16,083 nt of DNA from Candidatus Methanoplasma sp. (GCA_031256615.1 JAIRQG010000103.1:1-16083), one strand, 5' to 3'. Shown: positions 7,126 through 15,383, counted from the first letter of the stretch. The notes: generated from the sequence alone by a model not told the origin. Program-made: numbers and translations.

Positions 7126-8063
7126 CCGAGATATCTGCCTCTGCTCCCGGTAAGTTCGTCATACTCGGCGAACATGCGGTCGTTTACGGCAAGCCTGCGA
7201 TCGCACTTGCCATAGATCGAAGATTCTACATGACCGTAAAGAGAGATGATGAATTCAAGATCAACGGCGAAGCTGCCGATCTCAAAGCCAATCCTCATAT
7301 GAGATACATCATCGGCAGGAACGATATGATCTCTGTCTCCGTGCAGATGGACAGCAAGATACCTACGGGTTCCGGATTGGGATCGTCCGCCGCGTTGTCT
7401 GTGGCATTCTCGGCTGCAATACGCGCCCTCAGCGGCAAATCTCTTAAAGAAGCGGAGGTCGCGGAAGAGGCGTTCGAAGCGGAATATTTCAGCCAGGGAA
7501 GAGGGAGCCCGATGGATACCTCGGCATCCGCCCACGGCCACGGGATAGCCCTGAATGTATCTGGGAAAGAGGACGACCGTCTTTGGGATATATCAAAGAA
7601 CGAACATACCTGGAACATATCAAAGATAGAGGTTCCTGCGATGACCTTCGTCATAGGTTATACGGGGATAAGGGCCGCTACGGGACCCCTTGTGGAGAAG
7701 GTACGAAAATACAAGGACAGCAACCGCTTTGCACTCGATATCATAAACGAGATAGGGCAGATAACCCTTGAAGGAATGGACGCTCTGCGGACCAACAATG
7801 TTGTGGAGCTCGGAGAGCTTATGACAAAGGATCATAAACTCCTCTCCATCTTGGGCGTATCGTCGAATGAACTGAACAAGCTTGTCAATGCTTCTCTTCC
7901 GTATGCGTACGGCGCCAAACTCACCGGCGCCGGCGGCGGCGGAAGCATTGTGGCTCTTACAGATCAGCCGAACAAAGTGTGCGACGCTATCGCATCACGC
8001 GGCGGAGTGCCGTTCATTGTGAAGACCGGCGTAGAAGGAATGAACGTTTCAAAAAAGGAATGA
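7122..8063 (+). CDS. mvk: Mevalonate kinase
   Basis: A GHMP-family kinase of 313 residues that phosphorylates mevalonate to 5-phosphomevalonate, the entry to isoprenoid and archaeal lipid synthesis. Motif 1 is PGKFVILGEHAVVYG (9-23), the EHAVVYG form being specific to mevalonate kinases. Motif 2 is the ATP-binding PTGSGLGSSAA, and motif 3 is KLTGAGGGGS near the C-terminus. D132 in GSPMDTSAS is the likely catalytic base. The start overlaps the preceding stop as ATGA. A true mevalonate kinase separates this genome from Thermoplasmatales proper, which use mevalonate 3-kinases. The gene ends at a hairpin terminator, convergent with geranylgeranyl reductase, another lipid gene. Confidence 0.95.
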   Translation: MTEISASAPGKFVILGEHAVVYGKPAIALAIDRRFYMTVKRDDEFKINGEAADLKANPHMRYIIGRNDMISVSVQMDSKIPTGSGLGSSAALSVAFSAAIRALSGKSLKEAEVAEEAFEAEYFSQGRGSPMDTSASAHGHGIALNVSGKEDDRLWDISKNEHTWNISKIEVPAMTFVIGYTGIRAATGPLVEKVRKYKDSNRFALDIINEIGQITLEGMDALRTNNVVELGELMTKDHKLLSILGVSSNELNKLVNASLPYAYGAKLTGAGGGGSIVALTDQPNKVCDAIASRGGVPFIVKTGVEGMNVSKKE

Positions 8064-8064
8064 A

Positions 8065-8085
8065 GTGGCTGTGCGCCACGTTTTT
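8065..8085 (+). terminator. Hairpin terminator between mvk and geranylgeranyl reductase
   Basis: GTGGC (8065-8069), five-base loop, GCCAC (8075-8079), then TTTTT at 8081-8085. On the minus strand the same hairpin is followed about ten bases later by TTTTTT (8056-8051), so it may serve both convergent transcripts. Confidence 0.6.
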
Positions 8086-9274
8086 AAATAAGGTCTTCGA
8101 ACCCTTCAACAACCTTCGGGAACTTTTCTTTGACCACTTTGAGAAGGTTGTAGACGTTGACCTCTTCGATGTCGGATCCAGCGATCAGCTTCACAAGCTC
8201 GTCGATGGTCTCGTCGTCAAGCTCCGCAAGCCTTTCTTTGGCCATCCAGTTCCTGTAGAGCTTATCCTCCATCCTGTCGCGCCACATCTTCTCATACGGC
8301 ATGAGCGCTTTCTTGGAGAAGTCTCCTTTCTTGGCGCATTCTGTGAGTACCAGTCCAGCATACATACCTGTTCTGCACGCATGGCATATCCCGCCGCCGG
8401 TTATGGGGTCGATTATCCTTGCGGCATCTCCCACGAGGATGATATTGTCATCCACGGCGCAGTCGAGCCCGGGGCAGGTGGATACCATACCGGCAACGAC
8501 CTCCACAGGCTGGCTGTTCTTGAATCTGGGATCCTCGGCGATGAACTTGTCGAGGAACTTCTTCGGTTCGGCATCTTTGCATAATTTCGCCATAACGCCG
8601 ATACCCACATTGGCAACGCCGTCGCCCTTGGGGAATATCCACAGATATCCTCCGGGCGCTATCGACGTCCCGATGTTGAACTCACAGTATTCTGGGTCAA
8701 TGTCCGCATTCACCATTCTGTATTGAAGGCATGAATCGATGTCATTCATTTCCAGCGTGGTATCAATCCCGGCCCATCTTCCCACTTGGGATTCGTATCC
8801 GTCCGCGGCGACGATCGCTTTCGCACGGATCTCGATCTCCTCTCCCATGCTCTTTGCCTTGATACCGACGATCTTTCCGTTCTCTCTTATGACGTCGGTG
8901 CATGAGGTGCGCATCATTATCTTCGCGCCCGCCTCGGCCGCATCTCTTGCAAGAGCTTTGTCGAAAAGATGCCTTTCCAGAACATAGCCGACCTCCGAGC
9001 CTGCGTGGCTCTCGTCAAGTTTGAACTCATATCCGCTTGGGGACCTGATCACAGCACCGATCATGTCAGCGCAGATCCATGCCGGGTCAGGCTCGATCCC
9101 GACCTCTTCCAGCCATTTCTTGGAGACGCCTTCGGCACACCTGAGCGGTGCGCCGATCTCGGCCTTCTTCTCTATCAGTATGGTGCTGAGGCCGCCTTTG
9201 GCACAGAATTTTGCTGCCATGCTTCCGCCGGGACCGGCACCCACGACCACGATGTCACATTTGTAGGTCTTCAT
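8084..9274 (-). CDS. Geranylgeranyl reductase (digeranylgeranylglycerophospholipid reductase)
   Basis: A flavoprotein of 396 residues that saturates the double bonds of geranylgeranyl chains in archaeal ether lipids. The N-terminal Rossmann FAD site is VVVGAGPGGSMAA (G12, G14, G17). The family signature YLWIFPKGDGVANVGIG starts at Y210, and the second FAD motif is GDAARIIDPITGGGI (G282-D283). An upstream extension to 9340 overlaps the ferredoxin gene and is rejected: ATG 9274 has GGAGGGAGGG two to three bases away and overlaps the ferredoxin stop as ATGA. The ferredoxin next door matches what is known from Methanosarcina acetivorans, where the neighbouring ferredoxin is needed to drive the reductase. 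Last gene of the tes operon. Confidence 0.94.
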   Translation of the reverse strand: MKTYKCDIVVVGAGPGGSMAAKFCAKGGLSTILIEKKAEIGAPLRCAEGVSKKWLEEVGIEPDPAWICADMIGAVIRSPSGYEFKLDESHAGSEVGYVLERHLFDKALARDAAEAGAKIMMRTSCTDVIRENGKIVGIKAKSMGEEIEIRAKAIVAADGYESQVGRWAGIDTTLEMNDIDSCLQYRMVNADIDPEYCEFNIGTSIAPGGYLWIFPKGDGVANVGIGVMAKLCKDAEPKKFLDKFIAEDPRFKNSQPVEVVAGMVSTCPGLDCAVDDNIILVGDAARIIDPITGGGICHACRTGMYAGLVLTECAKKGDFSKKALMPYEKMWRDRMEDKLYRNWMAKERLAELDDETIDELVKLIAGSDIEEVNVYNLLKVVKEKFPKVVEGFEDLI

Positions 9275-9444
9275 TTCCCTCCCTCCATTGACAGTGCGTG
9301 GACCGGACATATCTTCACGCATCTTTTGCATTTGGTGCATTTATTGTTGAATTCCAGAACGAAGTCGTTAAGGAATATGGCATTGACGGGACACGATCCT
9401 ACACATCCTCCGCAATGCAAACACTTGTCTACATCTACTTTCAT
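9271..9444 (-). CDS. 2[4Fe-4S] ferredoxin
   Basis: A protein of 57 residues that is a compact bacterial-type ferredoxin with two clusters. Cluster motifs are CxxCxxCxxxCP at C8, C11, C14, C18 and again at C36, C39, C42, C46. ATG 9444 is chosen over the in-frame GTG at 9453 because GGAG at 9456-9453 would overlap that GTG but sits eight bases from the ATG. It lies between the tetraether synthase gene and geranylgeranyl reductase, with the reductase ATG overlapping its stop. It is the likely electron carrier for the reductase and plausibly also for the radical SAM enzyme. Confidence 0.95.
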   Translation of the reverse strand: MKVDVDKCLHCGGCVGSCPVNAIFLNDFVLEFNNKCTKCKRCVKICPVHALSMEGGK

Positions 9445-9447
9445 CAA

Positions 9448-9456
9448 GATCACTCC
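9448..9456 (-). promoter_or_regulatory. Ribosome binding site of the ferredoxin gene
   Basis: The minus strand reads GGAGTGATC immediately after the tes stop codon. The same nine bases precede the giant surface-protein gene at 11251-11259. It fixes the ferredoxin start at ATG 9444. Confidence 0.6.
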
Positions 9457-11079
9457 TCAATCCGGCCTCTGGTCCTCGGGGATTATCAGCGCCGCCTCCA
9501 GCGCCGCGGCCTCTTTCTTGTGCTTCTCCTTCCACTCAGCCAGCGGAATCGAGAATTTGCCCTCTATCTGCTTGCGGTATTCGGGGCCTCCGTTATAAGC
9601 GCAGAACGGGATCACCTGGCAATCCGGCGTGATATAGTGAACGCCGCAGCGCCTTACTCTCTCCACGTCATAGTTATGCATGTCCTGGAAATGCATCCCG
9701 CCGAAGAACATCACTTTCCATGAGAACGCCGCCAGGGCCGTCTTCGACCTTTTGCTCATCACGCTTGACATCATCTTGATGAATTGTTTCTTCGTCAGTC
9801 CTCCGGGGAGGTTCTCTTCGATGATGGAATTGTTCAGCAGTTTCAAGAGTTTCATTGCGTGTATCTTCTTGAAAACGGCCTTCTCCGCCTTCGATGATAT
9901 TTCTTTCAGACCCTCGGTGAACTCCTTTACTTTTATGAACCTCGGGAAGGGCGTGACCTTTCCGTTCTCATCCATGAACACATATGTCGCAATGCCGCAG
10001 TGCGGATGCGTCGTGAATGTTACTTTGTTCTGGTTCAGTATGATCGATGCGAAGTCCGATATCGGCGCCACCACAGGCACGGGGTACCAATCATCCTTGT
10101 TGGTGTATCCGGTCTGCTCTTCGAATGCCTTCACAAGATCGGGCAGCGTGAACCTTCCTTCTGACAGTTCTTCCCCTGTCATCCTTCCGGTGAACGCCAC
10201 CGGCTGGTAGTTTATCCCGCGCACTATGTCCGCGTTATCAAAGGCGAACTTTGCCATGTCCCCTATCTGATGGTCGTTCATCCCTTTGACAATGGTTGGG
10301 ACGAGGACTATGGACGGGCATGCTCCGACCTCTGCTTTCAGTTTTCTGCAGTTGGCAATGACGTCAAGCTTTACTTTGAACATCTTCCTGTCCCTTGCTC
10401 TGAGGTAGACATCGTCTGTCAATCCGTCAAACGAAAGATATATTGTGTTGAGTCCCGCCAGAGACGCCTCTTTCAGGAGATCGTATTTTCTGAATTCCAG
10501 CCCGTTGGTCGCCGCCTGTACCTGTGCAAAGTTCCTTTCCTTTGCTGCTTTTACTATTTTGACGAAGTCCGGGTGGACGGTCGGCTCTCCTCCTGAGAAC
10601 TGTACTGCGGTGCATTTTATCGGTTCTTCCGCCCTGAGGGCGTCCAGCATCTTTACTACAGTCTCATAGTCTGGTTCGTAGACATACCCCTGCTGGTTCG
10701 CGTTCGCGAAGCATATCGGGCAGTTCATGTTGCATCTGTTCGTTAGATCGATGTTCGCAAGGGCGGAACATGTGAGCATATCCACCCTTTGGCCGTCGAT
10801 GAACACATGGACGTTCTCTCCGTCCTTCAGGTTCTTGTCCATAGGGTTTCTAAGTCCGATACCGTCATGGGCAAACTCTTCCGCTTTAAGGAAAAGTTCT
10901 GTGTCAGACCAATACACATCACAGAATTTCCCGTGCTCCGGACAGATCTTGTCCATGAAGACCTTGCCCTCCTTATCGTATAAGGTCGCATCAAGGATCT
11001 TCCCGCATTCCGGACAGACAGACTTTGTCTTTTTCGGAAGCCCCTTCTTGATCGCATAATTCTGCATTGTTGAAGTCAT
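9457..11079 (-). CDS. tes: Radical SAM tetraether lipid synthase (Tes/GDGT synthase family)
   Basis: A radical SAM enzyme of 540 residues. The cluster motif CNMNCPICFANAN has C116, C120 and C123, followed by FSGGEPTVHPDF for SAM binding. CxxxCxxCFANA, together with an N-terminal metal knuckle (C22, C25, C46, H49 in CPECG and CPEHG), VYWSDTELF, and a C-terminal CGVHYITPDCQVIPFC, matches the Tes family (MJ0619, MA_1486), which joins two lipid tails carbon-to-carbon to make membrane-spanning tetraethers. The extra cysteines fit the auxiliary iron-sulfur clusters reported for MJ0619. ATG 11079 follows a TATA box and a weak AAGG; ATG 11067 has nothing upstream. Being in an operon with geranylgeranyl reductase supports the lipid role. 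A related non-lipid activity is less likely. Confidence 0.88.
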   Translation of the reverse strand: MTSTMQNYAIKKGLPKKTKSVCPECGKILDATLYDKEGKVFMDKICPEHGKFCDVYWSDTELFLKAEEFAHDGIGLRNPMDKNLKDGENVHVFIDGQRVDMLTCSALANIDLTNRCNMNCPICFANANQQGYVYEPDYETVVKMLDALRAEEPIKCTAVQFSGGEPTVHPDFVKIVKAAKERNFAQVQAATNGLEFRKYDLLKEASLAGLNTIYLSFDGLTDDVYLRARDRKMFKVKLDVIANCRKLKAEVGACPSIVLVPTIVKGMNDHQIGDMAKFAFDNADIVRGINYQPVAFTGRMTGEELSEGRFTLPDLVKAFEEQTGYTNKDDWYPVPVVAPISDFASIILNQNKVTFTTHPHCGIATYVFMDENGKVTPFPRFIKVKEFTEGLKEISSKAEKAVFKKIHAMKLLKLLNNSIIEENLPGGLTKKQFIKMMSSVMSKRSKTALAAFSWKVMFFGGMHFQDMHNYDVERVRRCGVHYITPDCQVIPFCAYNGGPEYRKQIEGKFSIPLAEWKEKHKKEAAALEAALIIPEDQRPD

Positions 11080-11106
11080 TATACCAAGCCTTAGACTTAC
11101 TCAAAA

Positions 11107-11116
11107 GATATAATAC
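11107..11116 (-). promoter_or_regulatory. TATA box of the tes-ferredoxin-reductase operon
   Basis: The minus strand reads TATTATATC centred about 32 bases before ATG 11079, implying a leader of a few bases. It diverges from the TATA box at 11145-11154. Confidence 0.5.
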
Positions 11117-11144
11117 TTCTCGTTCGCGCGCATGTGACACTTGC

Positions 11145-11154
11145 TTTTTATATA
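11145..11154 (+). promoter_or_regulatory. TATA box upstream of the giant surface-protein gene
   Basis: TTTTTATATA is a near-ideal archaeal TATA box. Transcription would begin near 11175 and leave a leader of about 90 bases, long for this window, containing the palindrome TGCGTACGCA at 11190-11199. Confidence 0.5.
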
Positions 11155-11250
11155 GGCCGCATGGCACCTGCCACATGGTTTTTTGTCTGTGCGTACGCAG
11201 CGTTTGCGACTACCTCCCTAACTGTAGTTCCTACCTTTATCTGAGTGACG

Positions 11251-11259
11251 GGAGTGATC
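11251..11259 (+). promoter_or_regulatory. Shine-Dalgarno site before the giant gene and a two-codon frame
   Basis: GGAGTGATC, identical to the ferredoxin site. Its GGAG core is eight bases from ATG 11263, which opens the two-codon frame ATG-GAA-TGA, and thirteen bases from ATG 11268, the start of the large frame. Confidence 0.5.
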
Positions 11260-11267
11260 ATCATGGA

Positions 11268-14200
11268 ATGAACATGAGGCAAAGATTCAAAGGGTTCAAA
11301 AGGTCAAAGGACGGCAGTATGCCGTTCGTTGCCATAGCTGCGGTATTGCTGATACTTGCATCGGCGTACGGAGTGATGATCTCGCAGTCGAAAGACATCA
11401 AGGACACCGCAGACAACATAGCGTTCGAGCTGGGCTCGCTGGACTCGGCTGAGAGAGATACGGAGATATTCGTGGAAAGAGGGCTCGGAGAACTTATCTT
11501 CAGCATAAGTACGGACCCAGAAGGAGGCTCTCTCGACGATCGGGCCGAGACATTCAGGAAGCGGTCCGATGCATGGATGAGATCAACTTTCCCAAGCACC
11601 GATAAAGGTATCACGGTCTCTGTTAGGGATTTCGACTTCGTCCTTGAAGCGGAAGCCCTCAAAATGACATCCGCCGATGTTTTCACAGACGGTTTCACGC
11701 CCTCATATCTCAAAGCGACCGGACACTACACGGCAAATTTCGTCTCCGGTTCCGGAACGATGATGAGAACAACGGAAATATCGACCGACGGGACGTGTGC
11801 TCTGCCCCTTGCCGCCGAACAGGGATCGCTGTTCGAGATAATGGTCTCCGAAGAGGGGTCCGCTCTCTCGCAGATGATGACCCATCAGCTTACCGCACTT
11901 GCCCAATACAGGGTCCTGAACGGGTACGGAGCGCTTGCAGAATACGGCAGCATGGGCACCTCATCGATATTGACTACCGATGACGTAAAAGCGGCATATG
12001 ACAGTTCGGTGAAGGTACTTTGCCTGCTGGTCTTCCGCTGCGCGCCGGACGGCCTTGACACGGCTCTGGAAAAGGCGGACATCGCTGACTGGTTCATCTC
12101 CAAGGACGGCTTTATCGAGATCGATCTTTCGGCAGTGTATTCTCAGGCGCTCATATCCATCATGGACGATCTGGTCCTGAAATGGTTCGATTATCTCTAC
12201 GGCAACCTTTACCTCAGCATAGCGGATTTCTATATGGACAACCTCAACAACTGCTGGGACTCTTTGAAGGGATTCTTTTCAGGAAAGAACGAATTCTCCG
12301 CCGCGCCGTACATCGAACGTGTGATGGCCGATAACGGTCTGGATATCAGCATGTACAGGTACCTTTTCAGCGGAAAGACCGCTTCGATACGGACCCAGGG
12401 AATAGAATCGACCATAGGCGGCCGCAGCATAACGATACCGTCGATGACCCTCAGTCCGAGTTATCCTTCGGTCGACCTGATGTCGTGCAGAGAGGTTTCG
12501 AAATTCAAAAGCGATTACAGAGAGGATACGAATGAGATACGGGAGTGGCTGAGGAATGTCATCAACACCGCGGCAGTGAGCGTCGGGACCTCAAAGGCTC
12601 TGGGGACCGTAAGAGTGCCGGTCGACCCGAGCGATGATGAGAGTTTCATGGAATCGGTGTACAAAACAGTGGACACGGCTCTCAAGAACGGGAATTCGGA
12701 AGTAGACAGGATCATGACCAGTGCCATAAAGGAACAGAAGATATCAGATCCGTTCTACTCAGCGATATTCAAGGCCATATCGGAGAACAGCGGGAAGATA
12801 TACGGCACGGATTCTTTCAGAGAGAATATCGGATCATCCGTCGTTTCGGGCCTGACATCATATCTTGAGAACAGCGGCATCGGTTTCGACAGCAGCGATA
12901 TTGCGAAGACCGCAGACATCATACTCAACGGAAACGAGGTCAAGGAAGCGGTGACCCAGTATGAAAGCGCGGTGAACGAATGCTTGGACGGCCTGCGGGC
13001 GCTCGCAGAGGTCAGGGCAGGAAAGTCCGGGACCCTCAAGGACATCTGTACAGCCATCTTTAAGACAGGGGTCTTCGCCGTCGACATTGCGACCGATGTC
13101 CCTACCAGGATCAGGACGCTTTGCTCCGAGGCTATTGAGAATACAGACATAAACGCATACAGCGGACCCATAGAACTGCCTGGCACGGACAGTTTCAGGC
13201 TTACCGGGTCCGACGGGAACACCTCGGTCGAGAAACTGTCTTTCTCATCTGTCTCATCGCCTAAGGTATATGTCAAAGGGCCTAACGACAACCTCTCGGA
13301 CTGTGTTCATTACACCGGTTTCAACGATAACACGGGTGCATCGTACGCCACGGCTTTCTCGGTCAGGGTGGAGGACCGCCTCGACTACACCGTGAAGAGC
13401 TCGGGCGTGCTGGAATCTGCAATGGGGGTCTCTGATTCCGTATTCAAAGGGTCTTCGGAAATTTGCATGGACCTGAAGATAATCGTTGCAAGCGGGTGGG
13501 GGCTTGCAGGCGTCAAGAACGATGCTGCAAGCAACACTCTTCTGGTCGATGTCTGGAACACTCTGATCAAGCTTCTGTCGCCTATTTTGGAGCCTCTCCG
13601 TAAGGTCATGTCGATGATATCGGATGCCCTTTCGATACTGGGTTCGGCGCTGATCGAGCTGTCGAAATACGTGGCGAAGATCATAGAGAAACTGTACCAG
13701 ATATTGATGGAACCCCTTGAGATGCTGCGTAAGTTCATCGAAGATAAACTGGATCAATTCTTCAACGCCGTGCTGGAAAAAGCGGTCGATGCGGTCGAAT
13801 GGATAGTGGGCATCGACATGTCGAAGCAGACGGTGGGATTCTCCTTCATGGGGTTCACCATCACATTCACGACGAAACTGGCCACTCTTGCAAGCAATAC
13901 CAAGACCCTGCTGACAGTGGCCATGAGCTGCGTCATCCACAAGGTGCATATCTCCGGCTCGGTCACTATCAAGCAGAGAGGATCGGGGGCAAGCAAAGAG
14001 CTGTTCCTGACAGGCAATGCGGAGATCGACGGCGGCAGCTGGAAGGTATCCGCAGAGATCGACCCACTCATGAAATCCACCAATCATCTGATCACCATGA
14101 ACGGGTATGTAAGAGGGGTGGAATTCGACATAATCCTCCCGGACCTTGTTCAATACCAGCATGCCGACTTCACGCTTTCGGATATACCGGCTTTGGGCCT

Positions 14201-15341
14201 GATGCTTTCGAACATACCTCTGCCCATACCGGGCTTGAAAGCGTCCATAGATGCAGGAATTGACCTGAAATACAATATCCCGTTCGAAACAGGGATCCTG
14301 ATCAACGAATTCGAGCTGAACCCTCCGGGAGAGGACAAGGACCACGAATGGGTCGAGATACTGAACGCGACGAAGTCCAGGGCCGACCTGGACGGCTACA
14401 CCCTGCGTGCAAGTTCCGACCCAAAGACAAAGGTCTACACTATCAAAGGCCTGTCGCTGGCACCGGGACAGAGGGAAGTGATCGACCTTCCCGGGTCATT
14501 CCTGAATAATACTGGGTCCTCGCTCCTTTCCGGCGGAGAATGCGTTATCCTGAGGTCCCCCGACGGAGAAGAGGTCGACAGGACCCCCGCAAAGAAGGAT
14601 TCCGCAAATGACAGCCGTACCTGGCAGAGAGTGGCCGACGGCGCGATGGACTGGACATTAGCTGAAGGCACTCCCGGCACAAGCAACTGCGGCGGAGTGT
14701 TCGGCGGAGAGATGGTAAAGGCGCAGATCATCAAGATACTGAAAGACTCGGCCGTCAAGACCATGGGAAAGATGAAATCCCTTAACAGCACCGACGACCT
14801 TAGTAAGTTCTTCAAGGTCGCCATACATGACGCAATGGATACAGGGATAGAAATGCTGGCCGCCTGTCTTGTGGAAGCAGCGATATTCGTGTCCATCGAC
14901 ATAACCGATGCGACCTCCACTGCCTGTGCGGGAGTACGCCTAGCCTTGTTCATAGACTCTGGGTTCATCGAAGAGGGACTGAAATACCTTGTCGGAGAGA
15001 TAGAATCGATACTGCTGAACATAGAGAACCCATACGGCCTCAGGCCGATCGAGGTCCTGACCGACAACCTGTACCTCGGAGTGACGGTGTATATGGGTCT
15101 GTCCGCCCCGAAGTTCCTGAAGAACATCGAATCTCTGCCAAAGGTCAAGCTGGGTATCCACATCAGCTGCAATGTGTCCGCCCTTTGCAGACTCATCGGT
15201 TCCGACACAGGAAAATGGAAGGTCACCGCAGGGGTGATCATCATGGATTGCCCGTCGCAGATATTACCGTCTTCGATGAAAGCCGATCCGAGGCTTGACT
15301 CAGACCTCTGGCTCTTGAGAGCGACTTTCCATGCGGTGTGA
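11268..15341 (+). CDS. Giant membrane-anchored surface protein with a lamin-tail domain
   Basis: A protein of 1357 residues. A basic N-terminus and one hydrophobic segment (about residues 18-38, SMPFVAIAAVLLILASA) suggest a signal anchor with the rest outside the cell. Residues about 40-700 hold long helical stretches and no motif I recognise. Residues 760-850 form amphipathic helices, then a beta-rich part (855-1005). Residues 1010-1140 are a lamin-tail domain: INEFELNPPG, EWVEILN, LDGYTL, GECVILRSPDG, and closing GTPGTSN. A further 215 residues follow, so the domain sits inside the chain. The open frame extends back to 11067 but would overlap tes; ATG 11268 is preferred, with ATG 11274 possible. 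The N-terminus and a LTALAQYRVLNGYG stretch recall haloarchaeal DUF7286 proteins, from memory and unconfirmed. Function unknown. Confidence 0.85.
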   Translation: MNMRQRFKGFKRSKDGSMPFVAIAAVLLILASAYGVMISQSKDIKDTADNIAFELGSLDSAERDTEIFVERGLGELIFSISTDPEGGSLDDRAETFRKRSDAWMRSTFPSTDKGITVSVRDFDFVLEAEALKMTSADVFTDGFTPSYLKATGHYTANFVSGSGTMMRTTEISTDGTCALPLAAEQGSLFEIMVSEEGSALSQMMTHQLTALAQYRVLNGYGALAEYGSMGTSSILTTDDVKAAYDSSVKVLCLLVFRCAPDGLDTALEKADIADWFISKDGFIEIDLSAVYSQALISIMDDLVLKWFDYLYGNLYLSIADFYMDNLNNCWDSLKGFFSGKNEFSAAPYIERVMADNGLDISMYRYLFSGKTASIRTQGIESTIGGRSITIPSMTLSPSYPSVDLMSCREVSKFKSDYREDTNEIREWLRNVINTAAVSVGTSKALGTVRVPVDPSDDESFMESVYKTVDTALKNGNSEVDRIMTSAIKEQKISDPFYSAIFKAISENSGKIYGTDSFRENIGSSVVSGLTSYLENSGIGFDSSDIAKTADIILNGNEVKEAVTQYESAVNECLDGLRALAEVRAGKSGTLKDICTAIFKTGVFAVDIATDVPTRIRTLCSEAIENTDINAYSGPIELPGTDSFRLTGSDGNTSVEKLSFSSVSSPKVYVKGPNDNLSDCVHYTGFNDNTGASYATAFSVRVEDRLDYTVKSSGVLESAMGVSDSVFKGSSEICMDLKIIVASGWGLAGVKNDAASNTLLVDVWNTLIKLLSPILEPLRKVMSMISDALSILGSALIELSKYVAKIIEKLYQILMEPLEMLRKFIEDKLDQFFNAVLEKAVDAVEWIVGIDMSKQTVGFSFMGFTITFTTKLATLASNTKTLLTVAMSCVIHKVHISGSVTIKQRGSGASKELFLTGNAEIDGGSWKVSAEIDPLMKSTNHLITMNGYVRGVEFDIILPDLVQYQHADFTLSDIPALGLMLSNIPLPIPGLKASIDAGIDLKYNIPFETGILINEFELNPPGEDKDHEWVEILNATKSRADLDGYTLRASSDPKTKVYTIKGLSLAPGQREVIDLPGSFLNNTGSSLLSGGECVILRSPDGEEVDRTPAKKDSANDSRTWQRVADGAMDWTLAEGTPGTSNCGGVFGGEMVKAQIIKILKDSAVKTMGKMKSLNSTDDLSKFFKVAIHDAMDTGIEMLAACLVEAAIFVSIDITDATSTACAGVRLALFIDSGFIEEGLKYLVGEIESILLNIENPYGLRPIEVLTDNLYLGVTVYMGLSAPKFLKNIESLPKVKLGIHISCNVSALCRLIGSDTGKWKVTAGVIIMDCPSQILPSSMKADPRLDSDLWLLRATFHAV

Positions 15342-15383
15342 TTATCCATGACCGCGATCTTACACAAAAGGAGGGCATCCATG

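Noticed and set aside
9275..9340. 22-residue N-terminal extension of geranylgeranyl reductase
   Set aside because: It overlaps the ferredoxin gene, while ATG 9274 has an excellent ribosome site and begins the FAD-binding fold.
11161..11244. 27-residue hydrophobic frame (MAPATWFFVCAYAAF...) in the leader of the giant gene
   Set aside because: Its ATG lies upstream of the start of transcription expected from the TATA box at 11145-11154, and it has no Shine-Dalgarno site.
11067..11267. N-terminal extension of the giant frame back to ATG 11067
   Set aside because: It would overlap the tes start and both TATA boxes and place 67 residues before the membrane anchor. ATG 11268 is close behind a Shine-Dalgarno site and begins the basic segment before the anchor.
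13254..14345. 363-codon open frame on the minus strand inside the giant gene
   Set aside because: It lies wholly antisense to a frame with a recognisable lamin-tail domain and regular codon use. Its translation is rich in His, Arg and Gln with no motif, as expected of a shadow in GC-balanced coding DNA.
11254..15247. Exact 14-base repeat GTGATCATCATGGA at 11254-11267 and 15234-15247, near both ends of the giant gene
   Set aside because: In 16 kb about half of one such match is expected by chance, and the second copy is ordinary coding sequence (GVIIMD). No target duplication or mobile element is seen.
14435..15382. 315-codon open frame on the minus strand over the end of the giant gene
   Set aside because: It is antisense to the C-terminal coding region. 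The translation is Ser/Pro/Thr-rich without domain signs, and the start has no ribosome site.
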